From Paramacrobiotus metropolitanus (Eukaryota; Tardigrada; Eutardigrada; Parachela; Macrobiotidae): DNA of 64,000 bases. Position numbers and translations under genes: made by a program. Below the pieces are notes generated by a model. It had not been told where the DNA came from. It saw only the letters and a list, made by a program, of their open reading frames with translations, and did no database searches. The stretch is from positions 1,860,001 to 1,924,000 of the forward strand of contig NW_026570222.1 of assembly GCF_019649055.1 (NCBI RefSeq), in the 5' to 3' direction. Every line of letters starts with the position of its first letter. The stretch's first letter is position 1. This document shows, one piece after another, positions 46,901 to 59,796 of this stretch.

Positions 46901-47785
46901 CGAAATCATTTGCAACCATATATTAATTTTATTTCAAAATATATTCAGGCAGCTAAATACAAAATGTTTCATAATTGCTGCACATGCGTTTGGAAAACTG
47001 TGAGATATATACTTACTACCCTATATACGCTTTCGATCACCAAGTTTACGGTGTTTAGAAACCTTTTTTGGCATCGCAGAGGAAATTCAAAAAAGAACCG
47101 ACGGCTTACTGTATAAGTGTTTAAGTAATAAGAGTATATAGTATATGGAGAACACGGCATTGTATCGTTATAAAATTGTATACGATAGCATACTAACAAT
47201 TCTTGTACCTCAAGGAGGTTCACATGGCCGCTATTAGTGTGACTTAAGATAATTCGATCGATTTCATCCAGAGGAAGAGACTCTGGTCCAGATGTCAAAA
47301 GCTCACTGCATATACAAAAAACAAAGCAATGACATAGGACAGAGAACGACACATGGTACAGCAACGATAAGAACCATGAATTATAATATGCGTTAGAGCC
47401 GCTTTGTTTACCGAAGACTTTCCGAAGGAACAAGATAATTTTCTTTGCCGTACAAAGCACGTACAGCCTTGAAGAATTCATCCTGTGTTGTATTGGGAAT
47501 GCTTTTGGAAATTTCTTTAAAGGTTTCTAAAGGAACAGCGACACCATTGTTGACAGAAGGAACTTGGATTCTCATGGATCTTCAATTTACCATGCCACTG
47601 GCTGTCGACTTACCGAAATCCAGAACTTTATTGTTGTCGCTGTATTTGCTCCAGTATTGCTTCGCTTCGGTCCTGGTCGGATTTTTGCCGGTTCTTTGCA
47701 GTGCAATCCACAGCTCACTTGCCGATACCAGAACATTCCGTCCTGGTTGTCTTACCGAATCAAAAGCCACTTTGTGGTCACACAT
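43908..47785 (-). CDS. EFCAB7: EFCAB7-like EF-hand protein
   Basis: In vertebrates EFCAB7 sits at the base of primary cilia and tethers the EVC complex in Hedgehog signalling. Exons, high to low: 47785-47614, 47526-47412, 47305-47209, 46598-46458, 46013-45756, 45603-45398, 45317-45231 (or to 45227), 44778-44590, 44518-44315, 44090-43908; about 551 residues against about 630 in human. Matching blocks: LWIALQRTGKNPT near the start, HLFAHQYDLYL, YTLVPFTTGAWF, a complete EF-hand loop DLDGNDNISRNE followed by FDIFAKR, LTRDGFMKL...DMWIMLESMGFNRQL, PFVVFLTASNCNPRI, and a final LIIHFVPIHKQNPW. The first EF-hand pair appears degenerate. All junctions close in phase except 45231/44778, where GTACGT would shift the frame; using GTCCAC at 45227 keeps it open. 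An N-terminal extension upstream is possible. Confidence 0.82.
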
Positions 47786-50487
47786 TCCAGTTACGGTGAC
47801 TTAATTTAGTATCATTAGGTGCAAACGAAGAAGTACCCCTGAACTTATCTCTTAAGCAAACAGGAAAAAAGTCAGCTGAAAAAAGAGCTCCGCTTTACCT
47901 CCTCAGTTTGATAAAGTTTTTAATTAACTCTCTTATTTTAAGTTCTGCCGCTGTTCATTTTGTAGCCCACAAGATGCTTGTACAGATGTATTGTACATAC
48001 ATTTTATTGGCAAAGTGCTGGTACGGTGCTGTGGAGTGCGGAATGTCACCTGAAAGGGAAAACTCTCAAATAAATCGATGAAAGGTGCCTATATGAGCAC
48101 TGTCGGATGGTGATCGTTTCATGGTGCATAATTATAATATGCAAAAACTAAAGATTTCGGAGCACCTTGATGTTTGTGTGGTAGCGCAAATAAATATGTT
48201 AAAACATACTTATAGCTACCAAATAAAAACAACCGTAACCAGTTTACCAATAACATTTACCGCAATTGTAAGTTTCGCTTTACTGCCTTTGTTTTGCAGT
48301 ACGTAAATGCACTGTATTGCCTTTGCCGCCGTTTACTTAATTTGCTTACTTACATTACGCAGCGACATTGGAAGTCTGAACACCGTCAGCTGTTGTTCCG
48401 TTGACCGGCTATCTTGTACCCTACCGAATTATAAACCTTTATCTCATTTATCGGCCTTTCACAGTCAATTGAATTTTGAATATCATCGCACAGTATGCAG
48501 TTACGCAAAATTAACAACAGTTATTAATTTATTATTATGGATTGGCATAGTGCTGCAAATGCGGACGACTGGTTGAACATCCAATAACATTTGTAGCCTC
48601 AGAATTTGATCATGAAAATTACGGAAACAAATATATTCGTACAGCGTAAATATATGATTCTGTCACGGTAATTCTTAATTGTTGATTTTTGCGTACTCCT
48701 GAGTCGTGCAGTAGAGAAAAGCATTTCTGTAGTTTTTGGAACTACACTAAAACAAACCTAACAAACCCTTAACGTGAAATACTATTTTGCATTTCACATT
48801 TCATTTCACTTCACACTCTATGATCACGGAGAGCAAAAGCTGATTGCTTATTTTTGGGCAATTTTTTATTGGAATATTTTTTATTGCCAAATTGTACAAG
48901 CTAAACGCCATTTACACTTGATTTATATAGGACTGAACATACGTTTTCCATGTCTCACAAGTCAGCGAAGTCCGCAAGACCACCATATTTCTAGAAACTT
49001 CAGAATCGGTTCATACTGTATTTTGTGCTTAATGTCCAAAAGCAGTAAGACACACCAGTGAGGCAGTGACAATACATCGCAGGACATGTAATAAGTATAA
49101 GCTGGATTAGTTTAAAAGTCTTGCTTCCCGTAGAAATTAAAGTTTTCTTAAAATTAAGGACCAAGACGAAACACTAACCGAGCAGCATGTGCACGTGCTT
49201 ATGGGCATTAAAATTGTTGTTTTGCTGGAACATAAATAAGCGAATAAGCGATTATATTTCAGCACTAAATTACGAAAAAGCGATTACGCGTTTAGATTAA
49301 TCTATTATTAATACTGGTAATTATTAGGTACTGCATTATACTGTATTTTATTTTTAACCTACGTATACGGTCACATTAACATGGGCAGAAGTTGTGCAGC
49401 GGAAATAGCATTAGGATAGATTCTTTTAAACCTCAAATTTGCAGCTGCTTGGCCTATGCCTTCAAGAAACCTATATGCCTTTAAGGGAAGTCGAAGGAGC
49501 AGAAATCAGAGCAAAAACACTGATCCCCTTCGTTAAATTTTAACCATGGGAACGTATTAAGATGAAACCACGATCTGCTCTGGCAAAGGCAACGACTACT
49601 GTAGCGAATCTGAAATGGGTTCATAACTTGCGCACACACCTACGTATACTTTTGGATGAAGGACATGTTGTATAGAAATTAGAACGTCAAAGTAGATACA
49701 TGACGATTCAAAAGTTCAGGTTTCACAAGTTCCACATTCCCCACCGAATCGGTACCTTACGGACGAACAGTCGGCTAGTACCCTTACTGGTTGCCCGAGT
49801 AGCTGCTACTTCAACTCCACTAGCAACTAGCAAGTCGATTCTGCGGTAGTTAAATTCCCGGTGCATTCAATTCTGAGCATGGTTGCTTCGATGCCACTAC
49901 TATGGCCCAACCACTGAATACGGCAGCAGCAGCGCACGGCAATTGCCAGCTGCCAGCTTATATTCCGCAGTCACCATACAGACGACGGCAATGCAAGCCA
50001 AACAACATGTACGGCAAAGCAAGAAGTTTGAATAGGCTGAATCGATGTTTAAACCATGCGTTGTCGAGGAGCAGGCCGATCATCGCAGAAACCGTCGAAA
50101 TCGGCCTATCAGGGTTGCACATCGAGTTTGCTAACTTTGCTGGAGAAACAGAATTTAACGGTGCAATGTGTCAAAGGGTCACAAATTATTCCTACTCGTT
50201 ACACCATTGAATGATTTTGCCAACATTTCCCCAATAGATGCCGGGCATAATGCCGTTTTCCTTATAAAACACCACATATTATATGCGCAGGTATGTTGTA
50301 TGTATGCTACGACGGCTGAATACACAGCAGTGTATGGAGTGATTGCGTAGTGATGGTGCTTTGCTGATACGAGGAACAGTGCAACATTCGAAAGCCATCC
50401 GCGTGGGTTCGCGGGAAATTGTACTGGAAAACTATCCCCTACAGTCAGTAGTGTGTGTGCCTAGTGTGTCCAGCCATAACGGGCAGC
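47786..50487. other. Intergenic region upstream of INO80
   Basis: No gene identified in 2.7 kb. A 102-codon plus frame (49902-50210) is Ala/Gln-rich at its start and could be a 5'-UTR exon or upstream ORF of INO80. It has no family match. The divergent promoters of the EFCAB7-like gene and INO80 must lie here. Confidence 0.4.
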
Positions 50488-53400
50488 ATGGACAGTGGCC
50501 AGCGATTAATGCACTCAGCCTTTGCATTGTCCCGCTCCAAAAACCCCGTTGTCGAAGAGCCCGTGTTTCCCCGTGGCGATGTGCATCGCCTGGGGCCATC
50601 ACCGTACCATGTATCCAGCGAGAATACCACGCGTTCACGGAAGAATAAACCAGCGCCGTCCATGCGTCTGAATCGGGAAGACAGCGGCTCATGGAGATTT
50701 AGTCCCATCCAGTCGACGGAATCAGCGTCCGTCTTCCGACCGCCTGCCCACGCTAATCCGCCGTTTGCGCAGCAGGAGAAACGTAAGCACTATTCTCTGC
50801 CGGCGGCTGATGGCTCGCATTACGGGGGAATGTCATCGTCGTTCTCCTCCGAGAGCCCCTACGGGTACCACCATCAGCCCGCGTATTCAGGGGGCCATCA
50901 TCATCCGTCGGTGACGTCACTGTCGCCCTTCCATCCCCTGTCGACGGAACGCGCGCTGCCGTTTGATTTGTCGAATCCCTACGCATCTCGGCCCCTTCCC
51001 AGTGGGAGCGGGGTACGGGGCCACCATTTATTACCCGTGGCCAAGCCGAAAGCCAGGAAGTCCAAGCACAATGAGTCGTTTCATAAAAGCGCGCCACAGT
51101 TGTTTCCCATGCCGCCGCCAATTCGTAATTTCGTTCCCGGGATGACGAAAGATAGCGCGGATAAAATGAAGCCTCCGGAGAAAATCAGGAAGAAGCCAGG
51201 ACCAAAGCCGGGCAGTAAAGCGGTGGTAAATGTGCCCATTATCAAAGTGGATGGACGGTGGAAAGCGGTGGAGGATACACACCACACCCGCTTGATGGAT
51301 TTAATTAAATTGTAAATATCGAGTTTATTTACGCTTTAAATTACTACATAAATCAGACCATTTGTTGTGTACAGGAAACCGGGAGAGGAAGCGGAATTCG
51401 AAGAAGAACTGAGCTTAAATTTGACCCGTGGGAATAAACTGAAGACGCATTCTGCTGGTCGATCCATGAAGAAAGAGATTAAACGGCTCAGTTCTCTGCG
51501 TTCAGGCCGTCGTAAGTTTTACTTTAACACACTTAACTAGAGAGTGCAAACATTCAAAAATTATTTCTAAATAAGCCGTTATTTCTTTGACAGGAGAGGA
51601 ATTCGGTATCAAGCCTGACAGTCCGGCAAGTGACGGCGATGTAAACGGTGGTCAGGTACGACTACGCGTTGCGCAATGTGCTTGTCAGATAATTTTCATT
51701 TCGTAATTTGGTTTTTCTTGTAGGGGGTGAAAGTTATTGCCAAAGTACGAGTCGGGGCTGCTCCCGAGGAACGCTATCGCAGACCAATAATGTCCAATCC
51801 GGATTCGGAGATTTTTGAGCAATACTATAGCGCGAAAAAACGTATTCAGACCACATTAAAACGTGCCAAACCGCTCACGATGATGCGACGGTCTCCGACA
51901 TCCAAATTAAGTGCCGTCCTGTCCCGCAAGAAGGATGAGTCCAGTGGTCACCACCAGGCGCTTTTTAGTCCTTTGGGAATAAATTATCCAGCTTCGGACT
52001 GGGGTCAGTTTTCTATTGACTGCAGATTTCTAGCAGAGTTTTCAGTTAACATAGTAAAACCGTTGTTGCATAAGTGGGTTTCAAAATGTCGTTATTAGCC
52101 AACAGCCAAGCAATTATTTTTTACAAAACAGTTAATTTTTTGCTAAATGCGGCAGTGATGACAGTTTACTACAATATTATCGAATACTTAATTTAATTTT
52201 TGTAAATACCACATGACCAGTGACCACTAATGCTGTGTGCGTATCTAATGATATCTATAGAAATTTAGGAATTAATAATGGCTGAACTGGAAGAGGCATA
52301 GCGAAACAAGTGCTTTCTGTTAGTAGGTCGAGCTGCGTTCATGCCTGCTGGAAAGTTAGCTCGCAGTCCTCGTTTGACGGACGAGTACGACATTTTGGGC
52401 AGTTTACCATCAGTCAGTTCAACGCCATCGTACGCTAATTCCGACACTCAGCTGAGTGAATCAGATGCCGACGAGAATCGAAAAAAGATTCTGGTGCAAC
52501 TACAAAAGCTAAATGATAAGCGCGCCCGATTGGAGGCTCAGTTGACCAAGATCCAACGGAACAGCGGAGCTCCCGTACAACCACCTGGACCCTCTGCATA
52601 CGAACCTACGAATTTACCAACCCTGCATGTACGTTATTCGGTCTTCTGTGCGTGCTAATTCGTGGTATCTGGACAAATGTTCTTTTCAGGCAAAACCAGC
52701 ACGTCCGCCTCCAGAGTCATTTCCGGGGGTCAATGTGGTGGAGGTTGTTCCGCCTCGTCCTCCTCCTCCTCCACGCGATTACGTCAGAGAACAGTGGAAG
52801 ATTATCGCCATGAAGTTTGTTCCTATGGCGGTTCGAATGCGCAATATTCGTAAAGCAGAGGCCAGGAATTGCCGCGCTAAGGTAAGCAGTGGCATTTGTT
52901 ACTGCTGTTATGTGAATCTGTACTTTCAGAAATTTTTCATCTGATGCCGCATTGCTTGAGAGTTGAGGTTTTTCGTTTTGAATTTCTTGCTTAATATAAT
53001 TTAATTACAGATTTTGTTTTAAGCCTTTTTTTAAACTTTAAATTTATGGTGGTTACCAACATTGCTGGTACGCTGTTGAAGAATGAATAAGTAGACTCCT
53101 CGACATGTGTGGAACGCCGATGGTAAAAGCGAGGCTGCCGACATAATATATACGTAGACCTTTAAAGTTACTATGAGTTTGGCTACTCTGTCTGTAGTTA
53201 TAAGAGACACTTCCTACTGCCTTATAGATCAACGCGGCATGTTTACGGGAGCATGCCGATAATCGGCTGGAATCCGAACGTTTAGCAATGGAATACGTAC
53301 AGCGCTGCAAATTCCTTGTGCGCGACATGTTTGCTCGGTGGAAAGTGATCGATAAAGAAGAGCGGAAATACAAGCGATTGCAGGAACGCCAAGAGGTCGA

Positions 53401-56400
53401 GCAGAAGCGCATTGATTTGGAAATGCAGGAGGTTGGTCATGGGCATACGTACGATGTAGCTAATTATAAGGCCGGCGAAACAACCATGTTGTTCTTTATG
53501 GAATGGGCGGATAAGGGTAGCTGCGAATAAGGTTAAAAGCGGCTTTGATTTACGCATGTGTGAGTAATACCGGACCTAAAATACCGAAATTCGTAATATT
53601 AATTATATCCAGCTCGAAATGGTCTGCTTAGTCACAAAATTTAATCATATAAGAACGTATTGTGGACGTATTGCATGAAAGGCATTTTCAGATACCAATG
53701 CAAAAACTTTTGATGCGGTTTAATTCAACTTTTATTAAACAGATTTATAATAAATATCAAAATCTGCACCTATCAGTCTACTACCACCGTCACAAAATGG
53801 TTTATTTGCAGGCTCGGCGGCAGCAGCGCAAACTTAACTTTCTGCTGACACAGACAGAGCTGTATGCCCACTTTATGGGCAAGAAAATAAGCGGCACAGC
53901 CGATGCTGATCCAGTTGCCGATCCAAGTGCAATTTTGCAAAAACTAGAGGAAGCAGAAAATGACAGCGAGCAGAAGGAGGAATCGGAGGAACCGGATCCG
54001 ACTACCTTACTTGGTATATGCGAATGCAAACTGTTTATTAATTTGCGAATGCGAATGCAAACTGATTAATTGTTCTTTTTCTGCGCAGTTGGCACCAAAG
54101 GCAAAGAAGAAGCGGTGAAGAATGTCACCCAAGCCGTTGAAATCAACCGCAAAAGGGTACGATAAGAATTTCTAAGGTACAAAGATTTTGTTTTCCAAGG
54201 ATTTGGTTATTGCTCTAGATGGCTAATTTTAACGAGGATGCTGGCATTGCAATCGAGGCGGCTGGGATGAAGTTGTCGGATGACAAGATTCTTTCAGAAC
54301 CGGTGATGTTTGATGGGGAGTTGAAAGGGTATCAAAAAAAGGTGTGGTTATTACTGTAGTGGAAGGAATGACACTGAAAGATACTTTGTAGCAGACTTCA
54401 TAAGGATTTGCTTAACAGGGTGTATCCTGGCTGGCCAGCTTATTTTCAAATGGCATCAATGGAATTCTGGCTGATGAAATGGGGCTCGGGAAGACAGTAC
54501 AGTCCATCGCTTTTTTGGCCCACGTAGCTGAAGTATGATGAATTTTGTCTTCAGCGTAACAACCGATTAACTGGACTGCATTGGTAGGAATACGGTATTT
54601 GGGGACCATTCCTTATTGTGGCTCCGGCTTCCACATTGCACAATTGGCAACAAGAGTTCCACCGTTTCGTCCCAAAATTTAAGGTGAGATGCAATGATCA
54701 TGAGTGTTAAAATTTTGGTGTAGGTTGACGTGCATAGGAATATACCATCCAGTAATTGCAAATTAGAACTAACAGTACACCCATAGGTTACTGTGATGCA
54801 CAATTGCTGCAGTATGGAATGAATGTACATATGTTGGCAGGTTGTTCCGTACTGGGGAACTGCGGACGAAAGAAAAATATTACGGCAGTTCTGGAAGGCT
54901 GATAAGATGCACACGGAGCAAGCCAGCTTTCATGTTGTCGTTACGAGCTATCAGCTGGTAGTTCAGGATGCACCATATCTGAAGAAGTTAAACTGGCAGT
55001 ACATGATCCTGGATGAAGCTCAAGCGATCAAAAGCAGTACTAGGTTAGTCAGATAATGGCTATTAATGGATTCAGTCTTTCTTATTTAAGATGATCTACA
55101 GCATTCGATGGAAACTGCTATTGGATTTTCCATGCCGAAATCGGCTGTTACTTACCGGAACACCTATCCAAAATTCGATGGCAGAAGTAAGTTCGGGATC
55201 TTTTCCGTGCTGCGCTAAATACTCCAGTAACAAGCTTTCAATTGACTCTCTAGCTTTGGGCGCTGCTGCATTTTATTATGCCTTCCCTTTTTGATTCTCA
55301 TTTGGAATTCAGTGAATGGTTTTCGCGCGACATAGAAAGCCATGCTGAGAACAAATCTCAGATTGACGAAAGTAAGCCTGAATTCGCAGGTCGAAGCTGT
55401 TTGAGATGTTTATACATGAGCTTTTTTTTGCAAACAGAGCACTTAAGCCGACTGCACATGATCCTTAAGCCATTTATGATGCGAAGAATCAAGCGTGATG
55501 TCGAAGAAGAGTTATCGGACAAGGTATGGGAATAGGGGTGCTAGTCTGGCTGTACTGGATCAAAGACCGGTAAGTGTATTTATTTTTGGTGTGAATTGCA
55601 GATCGAAATCATGATGCATTGTCCTCTCACCCGTCGACAACAAATGTTATATGAAGCCCTTAAGCACAAGATTTCGATTGATGATCTCCTGTACTCCTCG
55701 TGTTCTTCTGTAACGGCGTCCAGTGAAAGTACAAGCACGTTGCTCAACTTGGTCATGCAGTTTCGAAAGGTATTTGTTACGCTTAAACCATATGTTCGAA
55801 GTGATTTTTCCTTTTTTCATTTTAACATCGATTCTAACAGACTGTGATGACTAGATATAAATTAACCGAATAGCATTTGGGCCATTTTTAACTGTAGCTG
55901 CCATTCACAAGATAATTTTGTTGTTACAGTAGTTAGTAGGCATGTGCTGTGGCATATCTATCGTTCCTCTGTGAATATGATTGTAATATTTATCATTTGT
56001 AAAATAAATATGGGTTTTATGTTAAAGGTGTGTAATCATCCGGAACTCTTTGAGCGCCGTGATGTTCGTTCCCCTGTCTTTTCTGGCGGCATCGAATGCA
56101 GTGTTCCTAAATTGGTGTACAATGACTGTAAGGAATCATTGTGGTGCTAATGTTTGGGCGTCTGTTTGACCGGATGGTTAAGCCATTAAATTTTTGTTTA
56201 AAGGTGTCCGGCAGGATGACTTAGCTGCGAAACAGTCGATCATTCATAAATACTTCTTGCTGTCATCCCCAGCCAATGTAAGGCATACTCGTGTGGAAAA
56301 AGAACAATCAAAAGGTGAGTTGTGATTTCGTTTCTTCATTTACATGCTACAAAATGTTGAGCGCTTTTCAGGGCCACTTAGCTCGATATTGTCGTTTTGC

Positions 56401-59400
56401 CGATTTTATCCAGTGGATGAATGCGATATTGAAAAGACTTTCCGTCTTGGCTACGCCCACCTGTATGCTAGATCCCAGGCTCACAGCTGGTTGTTGCGAA
56501 TGTGTGTTTAGTTATGATCATTTTGCAGGTTAACAGCTAGAGATAAACTGGAATCTGTGCGATCGACATCGCTTATGAAAGACGTCTTTGGTTCTGAAAA
56601 AACGAGGTTTGTAGGAGAATAACTGTTTTTATGGGGATCTAGAGTTAAAATATATAGTAATATATAGTAATTAAATATATATATAGTAATTAGATAGATC
56701 TATAGTAATTATATAGTAATAGATATATAATATATAATATATACTAATAGATCTATATAGTAATTAAAATGCTTTTTGTTTAAAAGTTTACTGTACCATT
56801 GACCGCGTAACATATTTTCTGTTATCCACTTAACTTTATTAGATCGGTATCCGCTCCCAGTCTTCTACTGGATCCATTTCTGGCTCTGTCGCCATCGAAA
56901 ACATCGGAAATATTTCCTCATTTGATCGTATGGAATGCTGAAATCCATCGCTACGCATATGGCCATTGCCGAATCCACCACATAGCTGACAGCACGGATC
57001 AGAAAACGCAGAAACCGGTGGAGCAGCCGGAAGCAGAGACGTTTTCCGCAGGAGACGATAGTCAGGCAGAGGTAGCTGCTTACTGTGGCTGTTGTTTTTC
57101 GCGGTGTTGCAGCATCTTATATGTATTTCTTCTCATTTACAGGCTGAGGTGGAGGAGCCGCGTCAACCTCGACTTATTGACACTTATCCTCTTTGTCTGC
57201 CCCGGTTTTTTACTTGCTACGTTCCGAAGGTATGCCTTGAGAACGAAGCTGCCGGGTGGGTTATTTGAGAATGGTAGTACATAATGTGATAAGTTCCATT
57301 TTTTAGGCGCTTTGCAAACCGTCTTTCATGTATTGTTACGACCGACATGCAGAGTCCGATCAGCAGCTACTGTCGTTACGTAATAGCTCTAACGACAGCC
57401 GAGAGCTGCTACTATATGGATCAAAAAGAGAAGCTGAATTATATCGGAAAAATCGTTTTGTATTTAAGCCAGCAAAAATTGGAGGGCTTTTTGGTGTGCG
57501 GGAGGAAATGGTGTGGTCACCCCTGGAAATTCCTGGTAAGGTGCTGGATGGGGATCGTAGGGCTGTTATTGTGATTCTTATGGTTTTATAACTACACAAC
57601 TTCCGTTTGGCGATCAATGGTTGTAGAAAATGTAGAATGCTTTTGTTTGCTCCGCCAGTGTTATCGTAGTCAGGACAGATAAGCGACTTTGCATCTTGGC
57701 TTTACAGATAAACAACATTTGGTTGTGGATTCCGGGAAATTGCGCGTTTTGGATAGTTTATTGCACAGACTGAAAGACGAGGGACATCGAGTTTTAATCT
57801 ACTGTTTAATGACAAAGATGATGGATATTCTGGAAGAGTTTATGGTGTTCAAGCGGTATCCGTACATTCGCTTAGACGGGTCATCGAAGATAGCCGAACG
57901 GCGCGATATGGTTCATGACTTCCAGTCACGGGATGACATATTTGTTTTTCTGCTGAGCACCAGAGCCGGCGGTTTGGGTATCAACTTGACCGCGGCAGAT
58001 ACAGTAGTATTCTATGATAGCGACTGGAATCCGACTGTGGACCAGCAAGCCATGGACCGGGCGCATCGTCTTGGCCAGACCAAGCAAGTCACAGTGTACC
58101 GGTTGATATGTCGAAATACGGTGGAGGAACGCATATTGCAACGCGCCCAAGAAAAAAGCGAGGTACGATTGTTATTTCTGCGAAATCTTGAACGGGATAA
58201 TGCGCTATTTTTGAACATTAAAAAATGTTGTTTCAAGACACGAAATCTGCTTTACCAAATCGAAATGGGAGAAGTCACTAAATCTTTCTGTCATTTGTTG
58301 TCTAGAACGCTTACAGCAACCATTGCATATATATAGAGTGAAGTAAATAAAGTGAAATTTATTAGCCAGTTTTATGCGTGGAATAAGTTGTAGTGTTTTG
58401 TGCTAACAGATCCAGAGAATGGTCATCAGCGGTGGAGATTACCGACCGGATACGTTACGCCCAACGGAAGTTGTATCCCTACTGCTGGACGACGAAGAAA
58501 TTAGATCACGATGTAAAAGAAAATTAAATGGCTTTTATTGTGAATACTCAATAATCGGTTACGTGTTGGTAATTTTCCTTTTTGCAGTGCGCCAGCGAGA
58601 ATCTGAAGGCAGACCGAAAGAAACCGGACAAAAAAAAAGTGCCTCCAAATCAAAGGCATCGAAGCCGAAAACCGATAGCACGAAAGTAGGTTGGAATCTG
58701 TTCCGCGGCACAGCCTTGCGTCGTCAACCTATTTTGTTTTGCAGAGTAAAAAGAAATCGAGTAGTAAAAGGAAGATAGCAGATGTCAATGCGGATGCGGC
58801 GGATAGTGGTTCGAAAATCAAGAAAAAGAAAGCCACATCCGCCACCGGCACAAGCGTCGGTAACACTGAAACGAGTACACCGGAGCCGGCGACTAGCAGC
58901 ACCAGTAACAGTACGTTGACTACGTTCCATAGAAATCAACATCTTTCCGGTAATAATTTAACGCTTTTGATGTGGTGTAATTTTTTGTGAAAATTGCCTA
59001 CAGAAAAGTCGAAATCAAAGGTTTCCAAAAAACCGAATGCGGTGCCAGTCCCTAGCGAAAGCGAACTCGGTAATACCGAAGTTCATCAGGGGAAAGACGA
59101 TGACCTTCTTGGCACTGAAGTGGCTGCTACATCGTCGCAGTCAGCGGCATCTGTGGAGGCTTCCATTCCTGCCCCAGATGTTAAAGTGTCGGCAAAAAAG
59201 GCCAAATCGAAGAAGTCAAAAGCGGAGAAATCCGTTACGCAGGACACACCAAAGAAAGGTGCCAAACGCTCTCGGGATATGGCAGACAGTGCCCTCGAAA
59301 CAGTTCGAACGGAAACTGTGAATAGTTCCGGTAAGGACATCCATGATATTTCATTACTGAAAAAACCTCGCTGCATTATCAGTTCTACCGCCGATGTATT

Positions 59401-59422
59401 TGCGGACCATGTTATTTTGTAG
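50488..59422 (+). CDS. INO80: INO80 chromatin-remodelling ATPase
   Basis: INO80 slides and edits nucleosomes, including H2A.Z-containing ones, in the nucleus. Twenty-nine exons join in phase to 1822 residues: 50488-51311, 51375-51511, 51594-51655, 51724-52003, 52327-52628, 52690-52881, 53228-53431, 53812-54013, 54089-54156, 54219-54341, 54419-54532, 54588-54683, 54841-55043, 55102-55186, 55254-55371, 55438-55523, 55602-55769, 56028-56127, 56204-56314, 56372-56501, 56529-56606, 56843-57071, 57143-57229, 57307-57535, 57708-58162, 58410-58512, 58588-58685, 58745-58910, 59004-59422. After a His/Pro/Ser-rich N-terminus come an HSA-type basic helix (residues about 520-670), [18 protein letters not shown], Walker A DEMGLGKT (Lys 823), DEAQ (926-929) and [10 protein letters not shown]. 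The long lobe insertion typical of INO80 (exons 18-24) follows. Lobe 2 has [11 protein letters not shown] and [12 protein letters not shown], then ISGG.YRPDTL. A Lys-rich tail ends the protein. Confidence 0.95.
56640..56768. repeat. AT-rich microsatellite in INO80 intron 21
   Basis: Irregular repeats of TATAGTAATTA, AGATCTA and TATA words fill the intron between 56606 and 56843. No coding or mobile-element signal. Confidence 0.7.
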
Positions 59423-59796
59423 TCGAAACTAACGGAAAGCATGCCGCAAATCATAAGAAGTAACTGCAAGCACGACTGCACGTTGGATTTAAAAACCATC
59501 GGTGGGATTTCTTGCCGAACTGTTTCGGTCTCTGAATGGTGATTTAAAATTACCTGTCTGAAACTGTATATGGGTTCGCTTGTTATGACGGAGGGTGTGA
59601 AAATGTGGCTGTGAGAGCTTGATTTTTCTTATTACGATCTCCTGTCTGTTTTTGTTTCAGTTTTAAAAATCATTTCCAGTATTAACATACGGACTTTATT
59701 AAAGGTTTAAATCATCATAAAAACAAACCACTTACAAAATAGGTCTCAATGACATCAACATAATTAACATTTGTAACACTATTTTTGGAAAATGGC
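59423..59796. other. Convergent 3' interval, INO80 and DEPDC5
   Basis: The two genes end tail-to-tail 374 bases apart. TTTATT near 59694-59699 on the plus strand gives AATAAA for DEPDC5 on the minus strand. 3' UTRs are short and may overlap. Confidence 0.5.

Noticed and set aside
49902-50210. Separate gene upstream of INO80
   Set aside because: No family resemblance and no splice support; could be 5' UTR, so described only as part of the gap.
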